Positions 1-5,504 of a stretch of DNA of 5,504 nucleotides are shown in pieces. The number at the start of each line of letters is the position of its first letter. Positions within the stretch are counted from its first letter, which is position 1. Origin of the DNA: Pseudomonadota bacterium (GTDB taxonomy: Bacteria; Pseudomonadota; Alphaproteobacteria; Rhizobiales; Xanthobacteraceae); contig JAEYTJ010000253.1 of assembly GCA_023434095.1 (NCBI GenBank), positions 1-5,504 on the forward strand. Reading direction: 5' to 3'. The notes under the pieces were generated by a model. The model worked only from the letters and a program-made list of their open reading frames with translations. It made no database searches and was not told the DNA's origin. The position numbers were made by a program, and so were the translations under genes.

Positions 1-52
1 GGTGAGGGGGCTCGCTGCAGCGCTGTCCACCCCTCCAACCCTTCCACCTTTA

Positions 53-89
53 CGCCCTCATGGCCGGGCTTGACCCGGCCACCTAGCCC
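53..89 (+). repeat. REP-like palindromic repeat, copy 1
   Basis: This 37-base unit contains an 8-base-pair stem, TGGCCGGG at 61-68 and CCCGGCCA at 74-81, around the loop CTTGA. Intergenic palindromes with this core (CGGGCTTGACCCGG with variable flanks) are common in Hyphomicrobiales genomes. It matches the reverse complement of 109-145 at 31 of 37 positions. Its role is unknown; mRNA stabilisation, attenuation or a passive mobile palindrome are all possible. Confidence 0.75.
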
Positions 90-108
90 TAGGCCGGGTG
101 CGGCTTTT

Positions 109-145
109 GGGCTGGGTCCCCGGGTCAAGACCGGGGATGAGGGCG
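109..145 (-). repeat. REP-like palindromic repeat, copy 2 (inverted)
   Basis: This is the second copy, in opposite orientation and 19 bases after the first. Its own stem is TCCCCGG at 117-123 with CCGGGGA at 131-137. Relative to copy 1, two stem bases on one arm changed from GG to CC and the partner bases changed from CC to GG, so base pairing is kept. Together the two copies can also fold into one large hairpin spanning 53-145 with a loop at 90-108. Confidence 0.75.
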
Positions 146-157
146 CGCGAGGGGGGG

Positions 158-187
158 CTGCGCCAGACCGAGCGCAAAGAGGCGCAG
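158..187 (+). other. Small hairpin just before the gp15-family ribosome binding site
   Basis: CTGCGCC at 158-164 is perfectly complementary to GGCGCAG at 181-187, leaving a 16-base loop. It sits 20 bases before the Shine-Dalgarno sequence and directly follows a G7 run. There is no T tract after it, so it does not look like an intrinsic terminator. In a sequence this GC-rich a seven-pair stem can arise by chance. Confidence 0.3.
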
Positions 188-207
188 AAGGCGTCATTCC
201 AACAAGC

Positions 208-211
208 GGAG
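208..211 (+). promoter_or_regulatory. Ribosome binding site for the gp15-family gene
   Basis: GGAG lies 5 bases before the ATG at 217. It fixes the start at this ATG rather than at the in-frame TTG at 70, which would add 49 residues translated from the repeat region. The resulting N-terminus, MATLILGALGG, is the form usual for GTA gp15 proteins. Confidence 0.75.
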
Positions 212-216
212 CACTC

Positions 217-3200
217 ATGGCCACACTCATTCTCGGTGCGCTGGGCGGGACGATTGGCGGGGCGCTGTTCGGGCCGGTGGGCGCGCTGGCCGGGCGGGCG
301 CTGGGAGCGCTGGGGGGCTCGGCGATCGACAGCCTCGTGCTCAATCCCGGCCGGCGGGTCGAGGGGCCGCGCCTCGCCGAATTCGGCGCCATGACCTCCA
401 CGGAGGGGGCGGCGCTGCCACGTCTCTACGGTCGGGCGCGGCTCTCGGGCCAGGTGATCTGGGCGGCGCCGGTGCAGGAGGTGGTCTCCACCCAGACCCA
501 GGCTTCGGGCGGCAAGGGCGGGATGGCGGGGGGCGCTAGCACGACGACCTACAGCTATTTCGGCAGCTTCGCCGTCGGCCTGTGCGAGGGGCCGGTGACG
601 CGGATCGGCCGCATCTGGGCCGATGGGCGGCTGCTCGACACCCGCGCGCTGAATGTGCGCCTGCATCGCGGTGGCGAGGAGCAGCTGCCCGACCCGCTGA
701 TCGAGGCGCGCGAACCGGGGGCGCCGGCCTATCGCGGCCTTGCCTATCTCGTCTTCGAGCGCCTGCCGCTCGGGCGCTTCGGCAACCGGCTGCCGCAGAT
801 CTCGGTCGAGGTGGAGCGGGCGGTGGGGGCGCTGGAGAGCGCGGTGCGGGCGGTGACGCTGATCCCCGGCGCGACCGAGTTCGGCTATGAGCCGCGCGAG
901 GTGCTGCGCGTCGACCGGCCGGGGGTCTACCAGCTGGAAAACCGCCATGTGACCACGCATTCGAGCGACTTTTCCGCCTCGCTCGACCAGTTGCTCGCCA
1001 CCTGCCCGAATCTGGAGCGGGTGGCGCTGGTCGTGACCTGGTTCGGCACGGATCTGCGCGCCGGTTCGTGCCAGATCCGCCCGGCGGTGGAGCGGCGCAA
1101 CAAGCCGACGCAGATCGGCATCTTTCCATTGGCGTGGCAGGTGGCGGGGCAGACGCGCAGCACGGCGGCGCTGGTGAGCCCGTTTGACGGCAAGCCGGCC
1201 TATGGCGGCACACCCTCCGACGACAGCGTGATCGCGGCGATCGCGGCGCTGAAGGCACGCGGGCTGAAAGTGACGCTGAACCCGTTCGTGATGATGGACA
1301 TTCCCGCCGGCAATGGCCTGCCGGACCCGTACGATCCCGGCGCGGAGCAGCCGGCGCATCCCTGGCGCGGGCGCATCACCTGCCATCCCGCGCCCGGCGT
1401 GACGGGCTCGCCCGACGGCACGGCGGCGGCGGGGGCGCAGGTGGCGGCGCTGTTCGGCACCGCCACCGCCGGGCATTTCGGCGCCACCTCCGGCCAGGTC
1501 ACCTATGCCGGCCCGGCGGAATGGACGCTGCGCCGCATGGTGCTGCACTACGCCAAGCTGGCGCAGATCGCCGGCGGGGTGGAGGCGATCCTCATCGGTT
1601 CGGAAATGGCGGCGCTGACCCGCGTGCGCGCCGCGCCCGGCGTCTACCCCGCCGCCGGCGCCTTCGCCGCGCTGGCGGGCGAGGTGCGGGCGATGCTGGG
1701 GCCGGGCACGCAGATCGGCTATGCCGCCGACTGGACCGAATATGGCGCCCATGTGCGCGAGAGCGGGGCGGAGGTGCGCTTTCCGCTCGATCCGCTGTGG
1801 GCCGCCCCGGCGCTCGATTTCATCGGCATCGACTGGTACCCGCCGCTCGCCGACTGGCGCGAGGGCGATGCCCATCTCGACGCGGAGGCGTTCGAGAGTG
1901 GGCATGACCGCGCCTATCTCGACGGCAATCTGACCGGGGGGGAGGCGTTCGACTGGTATTACCCGGACGAGGCCGCCCGTGCCGCGCAGGCAAGGGCTCC
2001 GATCACCGACGGCGCGCATGGCGAGCCGTGGATCTTCCGCCAGAAGGACCTCGCCGGCTGGTGGGGCCCGGCGCATCACGAGCGCGTCGGCGGGGCGCGG
2101 CAGGCGAGCCCGACGGCATGGGTGCCGGGTTCGAAGCCCGTGCGCCTCTGCGAGATCGGCTGTCCGGCGGTGGACAAGGGCGCCAACCGGCCGAGCGCCT
2201 TTCCCGACCCGAAATCCGTGGAGGGCGGGCTGCCGCCCTTCTCCAGCGGCGCGCGCGACGACCTGATCCAGCGCCGGCATTTGGAGGTGAGCCTTGCCGG
2301 CTTTGCCGGCTCGTCTTCGCTCAACCCGCCGGCCCCGTCGCTGCCCGGCGGGCGGATGATCGACCCGGCGGCGATCCACCTCTGGACCTGGGACGCGCGG
2401 CCGTTTCCGATGTTTCCCAACACCACACATGTGTGGGCGGACGGCGCCAACTGGCAGACCGGGCACTGGCTCACCGGTCGGCTCGGCGCGGCACCGCTCA
2501 CCGAACTGACCGCGCGGCTGGCGGCGGATTTCGGCGTGCCGGACCTTCTCACGGAGGAACTGCGGGGCATCGTCGATGGCTATGTCGTCGACCGGCCGAT
2601 GACGGCGCGAGCCGCGCTGGAGCCGCTGGCGCGGGCCTTCGCCTTCGACCTCGTCGAGCGCGGCGGGGCCCTCGCGCTTACCCCGCGCGGCGGGCGGGTG
2701 CGCGCGGTGCTGACCGACGACGACGTCGCCGCTGGGGAAGGGGTCGCCGCCCCGTCGCTGGTGCGGGCGGCCGAGGGCGAATTGCCGCTGTCCGCCACGC
2801 TCGGCTTCGTCGACGGCAGCAACGACTACCGGCGTGCCACGGCGGTTTCGCGCCGCCTCGCCGGCGCGGCGCGGGCGGAGACGGGGATGGAGATCGCGAT
2901 GGTCGCCGATCCCGGGCTTGCCGCCAGCCTCGCCGACCAATGGCTGCAGGACGCGTGGGCGGGGCGCGACACTTTGAGCCTGACGCTGCCGCCCTCGCAT
3001 CTCGCGCTGGAGCCGGGCGACCTGCTGCGGCTGGAACGCGACGGGCGGGCGCGGCTGCTGGAGATCGTCTCCATCGAGGACCGGGGCACCCGTCTCGTCG
3101 AGGCGCGCAGCATCGACCCGGCGGTGTTCGCTCTCGCTGTGCGCGACGGGTGGACGGGCGAGGTCGAACTGCCGGGCGGCGAGGGACCGGCGCTGGTGCA

Positions 3201-3354
3201 GCTCATCAGCGTGCCGCTGGCGGATGGGGAGGGCGCGCCGGTGTTGGCCTGGCTCGGCGCCTTCGTCACCCCCTGGCCGGGGAGCCTGATGGTGTGGCGG
3301 GCAGTGGACGGGGCAGCTTCGAGCCGATCGCAACGGTGGCGGCAGCGGCCGTGA
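217..3354 (+). CDS. gp15-family protein, N-terminal reading frame (TIM barrel and phage-tail domains)
   Basis: As the sequence stands, this frame encodes 1045 residues and ends at a TGA at 3352-3354. The last 13 or so residues after Gly1032 are out-of-frame and unrelated to the family. Residues 1-35 have glycines every fourth position (7, 11, 15, 19, then 22, 26, 30, 34), a glycine-zipper pattern suited to packing in or against a membrane. The TIM-barrel region contains LIGSEMAAL with Glu463, DWTEY at 505-509, DFIGIDWYPPLADW from 534, CEIGCPAVDKGANRP from 645 with Glu646, and WTWDARPFPMFP from 723; these are family signatures. GSE and CEIG fit the strand-4 and strand-7 glutamates of clan-A glycosidases, but that assignment is inference. 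The phage-tail domain runs from ELTARLAADFGV (763) to SNDYRRATA (about 868). A truncated product would lack the C-terminal 267 residues and would probably not assemble correctly. Confidence 0.8.
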   Translation: MATLILGALGGTIGGALFGPVGALAGRALGALGGSAIDSLVLNPGRRVEGPRLAEFGAMTSTEGAALPRLYGRARLSGQVIWAAPVQEVVSTQTQASGGKGGMAGGASTTTYSYFGSFAVGLCEGPVTRIGRIWADGRLLDTRALNVRLHRGGEEQLPDPLIEAREPGAPAYRGLAYLVFERLPLGRFGNRLPQISVEVERAVGALESAVRAVTLIPGATEFGYEPREVLRVDRPGVYQLENRHVTTHSSDFSASLDQLLATCPNLERVALVVTWFGTDLRAGSCQIRPAVERRNKPTQIGIFPLAWQVAGQTRSTAALVSPFDGKPAYGGTPSDDSVIAAIAALKARGLKVTLNPFVMMDIPAGNGLPDPYDPGAEQPAHPWRGRITCHPAPGVTGSPDGTAAAGAQVAALFGTATAGHFGATSGQVTYAGPAEWTLRRMVLHYAKLAQIAGGVEAILIGSEMAALTRVRAAPGVYPAAGAFAALAGEVRAMLGPGTQIGYAADWTEYGAHVRESGAEVRFPLDPLWAAPALDFIGIDWYPPLADWREGDAHLDAEAFESGHDRAYLDGNLTGGEAFDWYYPDEAARAAQARAPITDGAHGEPWIFRQKDLAGWWGPAHHERVGGARQASPTAWVPGSKPVRLCEIGCPAVDKGANRPSAFPDPKSVEGGLPPFSSGARDDLIQRRHLEVSLAGFAGSSSLNPPAPSLPGGRMIDPAAIHLWTWDARPFPMFPNTTHVWADGANWQTGHWLTGRLGAAPLTELTARLAADFGVPDLLTEELRGIVDGYVVDRPMTARAALEPLARAFAFDLVERGGALALTPRGGRVRAVLTDDDVAAGEGVAAPSLVRAAEGELPLSATLGFVDGSNDYRRATAVSRRLAGAARAETGMEIAMVADPGLAASLADQWLQDAWAGRDTLSLTLPPSHLALEPGDLLRLERDGRARLLEIVSIEDRGTRLVEARSIDPAVFALAVRDGWTGEVELPGGEGPALVQLISVPLADGEGAPVLAWLGAFVTPWPGSLMVWRAVDGAASSRSQRWRQRP
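3310..3313 (+). other. Frameshift site in a G4 run within the gp15-family gene
   Basis: Frame 1 reads ...VWRAVDG up to the GGG codon at 3310-3312. Family-like sequence then resumes as GSFEPIATVAAAAVTG in frame 3, whose GGC codon begins at 3312. One additional G in this run gives the smooth join AVDGGSFEP. The site is not a recognisable -1 slippery heptamer: re-pairing a glycine tRNA one base back would meet CGG. A missing base, by sequencing error or real mutation, is therefore likelier than programmed frameshifting. Confidence 0.8.
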
Positions 3355-4115
3355 CCGGAGAGACGCAGGAGGTTCTGCCCGCTGGCTCCCCTTGGCGCTG
3401 GCAGCGGGCCAGCCTCGACGTGACGCTCGACGGCGGGCTGCTGGCAGCGGCGAGCGAGGAAGCGGTGCTCGGCGGGGCCAATGCGCTGGTGCTGATCGAC
3501 CCCTCGGGGGCTGTCGAGGTGATCCAGTTCATGGAGGCCGAACTGATCGACGCGTCGCGCTGGCGGCTCTCCGGCCTGCTGCGCGGCCAGCTCGGTACCG
3601 AGGCGCGGACGGCAGAGGACTGGCCGGCGGGAACGCGGCTGATGAAGATCGACGCCAATCTGGTGCCGGTGGCGAGCGGGCTCGACATGATCGGCCGTGC
3701 GGTCACCTACCGGATCGGCGGCGCCGACCGCGACCATGGCGACGACGCCGTGACCGAGATCGCTACGACGCTGGGGCCGCAGGCGCTGCGCCCTTTCGCG
3801 CCTGTGCAGGCCCGCGCCCGGCGCGGCCCCGCCGGCGTGACGCTGAGCTGGACTCGGCGCACGCGGGCGGGGGGCGATTCCTGGGAGCTGGTCGAGGTGC
3901 CGCTCGGCGAAACGAGCGAGGCCTATGCGGTGGAAATTCTGAGCGGGGCAAGCGTGAAGCGCCGCCTCACCGTTTCCGCGCCGGCCGTTCTTTACGCGGC
4001 GGCCGACGAGATCGCCGATTTCGGCGCCGCGCAACCCTTCCTCGACGTCCGCATCGCCCAGCTTTCCGCCGAGATTGGCCCCGGCGCGGCGCTGACCGCC
4101 CGGCTGCGCCCCTGA
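3312..4115 (+). CDS. gp15-family protein, C-terminal part in the shifted frame
   Basis: These 267 residues plus the TGA at 4113-4115 complete the gp15-type protein. The section ASLDVTLDGGLLAAASEEAV (from about residue 1067) to WRLSGLLRGQLGTE (from 1116) is characteristic of the Rcc01698-like C-terminal domain. The later motif GGDSWELVEVPLGE, followed by a beta-rich end (SAEIGPGAALTARL), is also usual at the gp15 C-terminus. I see no ribosome binding site and start codon that would let this piece be made on its own, so I treat it as the tail of the broken gene. The same frame stays open upstream to about 2028, but that stretch is an out-of-frame shadow of the first part. Confidence 0.75.
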   Translation, partial: GSFEPIATVAAAAVTGETQEVLPAGSPWRWQRASLDVTLDGGLLAAASEEAVLGGANALVLIDPSGAVEVIQFMEAELIDASRWRLSGLLRGQLGTEARTAEDWPAGTRLMKIDANLVPVASGLDMIGRAVTYRIGGADRDHGDDAVTEIATTLGPQALRPFAPVQARARRGPAGVTLSWTRRTRAGGDSWELVEVPLGETSEAYAVEILSGASVKRRLTVSAPAVLYAAADEIADFGAAQPFLDVRIAQLSAEIGPGAALTARLRP

Positions 4116-4129
4116 ACGCCCCTCCCGAC

Positions 4130-4133
4130 AGGA
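4130..4133 (+). promoter_or_regulatory. Ribosome binding site for the DUF2793 gene
   Basis: AGGA ends 7 bases before the ATG at 4141, inside the 25-base gap after the gp15-family stop. It supports this start and independent translation of the fibre gene even if the upstream gene is broken. Confidence 0.65.
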
Positions 4134-4140
4134 TCATCCC

Positions 4141-4830
4141 ATGAGCGAGACGACACCCCTGCTGGCGCTGCCGCTGCTGGCGGCGGCGCAGGCGCAGAAG
4201 CATGTGACCCACAATGAGGCGCTGATGCTGCTCGACGCGGCGGCGCAGCTCGCCGTGCTCGACCGCACCCGCACCGCCCCGCCAGCGACATCGCTGCCGG
4301 GTGACCGGCATCTCGTCGCCCCCGGCGCCAGCGGTGCCTTCGCCGGCCATGAGGGCGAGATCGCGCTCTACGATGGCGGCTGGCGCTTTCTCGCCGCCCG
4401 CGCCGGCTGGCGCGCCTATGTGGTCGTGGAAGGCTGCACGCTGCTGTTCGACGGCAGCGTCTGGCGTGACGCGCTGACGCTCGTCCCTTCCGGGGCCACC
4501 ACGACCCTGCGCATGGCGGAGGAGGAAGTCACCGTCGCCGGCGCCTTCGTCGCCTCGACCCTCCTCATTCCCAGCCGGGCGATCGTGCTTGCCGTGGCCA
4601 GCCGCACCGTGGCGGCGGTGACGGGAGCCACCGCCTATGAGGTCGGCATATCAGGCGAAACCGCGAAATTTGGCGGGCTGCTGAGCATCGCCGCCGGCGC
4701 CTTCAATATCGGCGTCATCGGCCCGCAGGCTTTCTATGCCGACACCCCGCTGCGCATCACCGCGCTGGGCGGCGGCTTCACGGGCGGGCGGGTGCGCCTC
4801 GTCCTGTCCTATCTCGCCTTCACCCTCTAA
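4141..4830 (+). CDS. DUF2793 domain-containing tail fibre protein
   Basis: This 229-residue protein belongs to the DUF2793 family, found beside GTA and prophage tail genes in Alphaproteobacteria; the R. capsulatus relative rcc00171 is described as a GTA tail fibre. The N-terminal signature is clear: LPLLAAAQAQKHVTHNEAL at about residues 10-28, followed by DGGWRFLAARAGWRAYVVVEG (about 79-99) and LFDGSVWRD. The C-terminal half (about 120-229) is beta-rich, with VTGATAYEVGISGETAKFGG and NIGVIGPQAFY (189-199) and a final RVRLVLSYLAF. This module recurs at the end of DUF2793 proteins and is probably the exposed, ligand-contacting part. There is no signal peptide; the alanine/leucine-rich start is part of the domain. 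It lies 25 bases after the gp15-family gene and 17 before the spike base gene, so it is probably co-transcribed. The family assignment is strong; the fibre role is inferred from relatives and context. Confidence 0.85.
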   Translation: MSETTPLLALPLLAAAQAQKHVTHNEALMLLDAAAQLAVLDRTRTAPPATSLPGDRHLVAPGASGAFAGHEGEIALYDGGWRFLAARAGWRAYVVVEGCTLLFDGSVWRDALTLVPSGATTTLRMAEEEVTVAGAFVASTLLIPSRAIVLAVASRTVAAVTGATAYEVGISGETAKFGGLLSIAAGAFNIGVIGPQAFYADTPLRITALGGGFTGGRVRLVLSYLAFTL

Positions 4831-4836
4831 CGCTTC

Positions 4837-4841
4837 GGGAG
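4837..4841 (+). promoter_or_regulatory. Ribosome binding site for the spike base gene
   Basis: GGGAG lies 6 bases before the ATG at 4848, in the 17-base gap after the TAA of the DUF2793 gene. It decides between this ATG and the out-of-frame ATG at 4855. Confidence 0.65.
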
Positions 4842-4847
4842 CGACCC

Positions 4848-5153
4848 ATGCCCTATGATTCGGCCAAGGACCCCTGGTACCGCCGTGCCCTCTCGCCCGC
4901 CGGCCTTGGCCGCTCCGGCGCGCTGGTGGTGCCGAACGACGCCACCGACCTTGCACGCTATGGCCGGCTGCGGGTGTTCGTGCCAGCCACGCTGGCGAGC
5001 GCCGACATCCGCATCCTGCCCCTCGATGCCGCCGACGACGCGCCGCTGACCCTGCCGCTGCCGCCGGGCCAGGTGAGCGTGCTGGAGTTTCTCGTGCGGC
5101 GCGTGCTCGCCACAGGCACCACCGCCGGCCTCGTCATCCACCGGGTCGATTGA
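4848..5153 (+). CDS. Spike base protein, RCAP_rcc01079 family
   Basis: This 101-residue protein matches the small GTA spike base family named after R. capsulatus rcc01079 (ghsA), whose members are about 90-100 residues long. Shared features are the early DPWYRRALSPA segment (8-18), VVPNDATDLARYGRLRVFV (27-45), which corresponds to the family's P-(S/N)-D-x-T-D-L pattern, and the C-terminal VRRVLATGTTAG (83-94). In R. capsulatus the base protein anchors the head spike that binds host capsule; by analogy this protein would hold the product of the next gene on the particle. It is predicted soluble, with no signal peptide or membrane segment. Its stop is separated from the next start by one base (TGAGATG), which suggests translational coupling and matched production of base and spike. 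The start is supported by GGGAG. The family call is confident; whether it sits on the head or the tail here is unknown. Confidence 0.8.
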   Translation: MPYDSAKDPWYRRALSPAGLGRSGALVVPNDATDLARYGRLRVFVPATLASADIRILPLDAADDAPLTLPLPPGQVSVLEFLVRRVLATGTTAGLVIHRVD

Positions 5154-5154
5154 G

Positions 5155-5504
5155 ATGGCGGCCTTCGGCTTCTCTCTCAAGTTCACCCGACGCGGCGGCC
5201 CTCCGTCGGTGCGGCCGGCGCTCGATGTCTTTGCCGGCACGGTCTATGCCGCCTATGGTCTGGCCCGCCTGCTGAGCTCCCAGGCCGGCCCCGGCGTGCG
5301 GGTGCGCCGCTCCAGCGACGGCGCCGAGGCGGATATCGGTTTCACGCCGCGAGGGGCGCTGGATACCGCTGCGCTGCTCGCGTTCGCCGGCACGGGGAGC
5401 GCCTTCGCCGTGGCCTGGTACGACCAGAGCGGCAACGGCTTCCACGCCACGCAGAGCGTGACCGCCTTGCAGCCGCGCCTGGTGAATGCCGGCCTGCTTG
5501 AGGC
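5155..5504 (+). CDS. Arabinofuranosidase B-like spike protein (partial, 3' end beyond the window)
   Basis: A reading frame opens at the ATG at 5155 and is still open at the window end after 116 codons. Residues about 29-110 resemble the start of the alpha-L-arabinofuranosidase B catalytic domain (ArabFuran-catal, concanavalin-A-like fold): YAAYGLARLLSS (31-42), VRVRRSSDGAEADIGF (48-63), LDTAALLAFAGTGSAFAVAWYDQSGNGFHATQ (69-100). The WYDQSGNG block is the most diagnostic. The catalytic residues known in fungal enzymes lie further downstream, so activity cannot be judged here. Alphaproteobacterial phages and GTA loci often carry this domain in receptor-binding or spike proteins. Placed one base after the spike base gene, it is probably the glycan-contacting spike, functionally like R. 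capsulatus ghsB (rcc01080). There is no clear Shine-Dalgarno of its own; translation probably re-initiates from the overlapping termination region. The N-terminal 28 residues likely attach it to the base protein (inference). Confidence 0.75.
   Translation, partial: MAAFGFSLKFTRRGGPPSVRPALDVFAGTVYAAYGLARLLSSQAGPGVRVRRSSDGAEADIGFTPRGALDTAALLAFAGTGSAFAVAWYDQSGNGFHATQSVTALQPRLVNAGLLE

Larger units (their letters stand above)
1..216. other. Non-coding leader upstream of the gp15-family gene
   Basis: No reading frame here resembles a known protein. Frame 1 is open but would translate straight through the palindromic repeats. Frame 2 stops at 71-73. Frame 3 has a TGA at 3-5, which could be the stop of a gene outside the window; in GTA clusters the gene before gp15 usually encodes an NlpC/P60 peptidase, but too little is visible to say. 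The stretch contains two facing REP-like palindromes, a run of seven G at 151-157, a hairpin and the ribosome binding site of the next gene. I see no convincing promoter: a TTGACC at 70-75 belongs to the repeat and has no matching -10 box. Confidence 0.6.
217..4115 (+). pseudogene. GTA gp15-family baseplate megatron / host-specificity protein, frameshifted
   Basis: The region encodes a full-length GTA gp15-type tail protein (glycoside hydrolase/phage tail family; R. capsulatus ORFg15 homologue), but in two frames. Frame 1 runs from the ATG at 217 and frame 3 takes over at about 3312. Joining them gives about 1299 residues, matching the roughly 1300 usual for the family. Family knowledge places this protein at the tip of the GTA or siphophage tail, where it forms the baseplate and helps penetrate the cell envelope. 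Domain order in reconstructed numbering: glycine-zipper N-terminus 1-35; baseplate region with TYSYFGSFAVGLCEG at 112-125; GTA TIM barrel about 430-735; phage-tail domain about 763-870; Rcc01698-like C-terminal domain about 1065-1150; C-terminal tail to 1299. The break is either a one-base sequencing/assembly error in a G run or a real inactivating mutation. Apart from this the sequence shows no decay. Confidence 0.85.

Noticed and set aside
70..75. TTGACC as a -35 promoter element
   Set aside because: It is the invariant loop/stem core of the REP-like repeat and there is no plausible -10 hexamer 16-18 bases downstream.
70..216. Upstream extension of the gp15-family gene from the TTG at 70
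   Set aside because: It would translate the palindromic repeat, lacks a ribosome binding site, and the family N-terminus matches the ATG at 217, which has GGAG at proper spacing.
2028..3311. Frame-3 open reading frame as an independent gene overlapping gp15
   Set aside because: Before about 3312 the translation is an Arg/Ala/Gly-rich shadow of the frame-1 protein. Only the part after 3312 looks like a real protein, and it is the continuation of gp15.
3306..3316. Programmed -1 ribosomal frameshift at the gp15 break
   Set aside because: There is no X-XXY-YYZ slippery heptamer in the zero frame, and slipping from GGG back to CGG mispairs. A missing base in the G run is simpler.
58..3333. Antisense open frame of 1091 codons opposite the gp15-family gene
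   Set aside because: Its translation is Arg/Pro/His/Ala-rich low-complexity sequence without recognisable domains, and it runs through the REP repeats. Long antisense open frames are expected opposite GC-rich genes.
2826..4034. Antisense open frame of 402 codons spanning the frameshift region
   Set aside because: It has no recognisable domain and lies opposite strongly family-like sense coding sequence on both sides of the frameshift.
4827..5240. Antisense open frame of 137 codons opposite the spike base gene
   Set aside because: The sense strand carries a well-matched rcc01079-family protein with a proper ribosome binding site; the antisense product has no recognisable features.

Overview
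The window is very GC-rich (roughly 70% G+C by eye) and every gene lies on the + strand. The proteins belong to the gene transfer agent (GTA) / GTA-like siphophage tail module of Alphaproteobacteria. Gene families, base composition and an intergenic palindromic repeat of a type common in that order suggest a member of the Hyphomicrobiales (Rhizobiales), perhaps Xanthobacteraceae. The family-level placement is a guess; Alphaproteobacteria is well supported.

Layout: (1) Positions 1-216 hold no convincing gene. They contain two facing copies of a 37-base REP-like palindrome (53-89 and 109-145), a G7 run and a small hairpin before the first start codon. (2) Positions 217-4115 encode the giant baseplate/host-specificity protein of the GTA gp15 ('megatron') family. 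It has a glycine-zipper N-terminus, a glycosidase-like TIM barrel, a phage-tail domain and a C-terminal Rcc01698-like domain. Its reading frame is broken at a G4 run (3310-3313); one extra G restores a protein of about 1299 residues, the normal family length. (3) 4141-4830 is a DUF2793 tail-fibre-type protein. (4) 4848-5153 is a small spike base protein of the RCAP_rcc01079 family. (5) 5155 to the window end is the start of a protein resembling the catalytic domain of alpha-L-arabinofuranosidase B, probably the glycan-binding spike that sits on the base protein. This last gene runs off the window.

The four genes are tightly spaced (gaps of 25, 17 and 1 base) and read as one operon for particle-to-cell contact: baseplate hub with putative wall/glycan activity, fibre, spike base and spike. 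In Rhodobacter capsulatus the equivalents of the last genes lie at separate loci from the main GTA cluster, so finding them next to gp15 is informative. The most consequential observations are the frameshift in gp15, which would disable the particle if real, and the repeat pair with compensatory stem changes upstream of gp15. I see no wholly new system; the window is best read as a GTA/prophage tail-tip and adsorption module.
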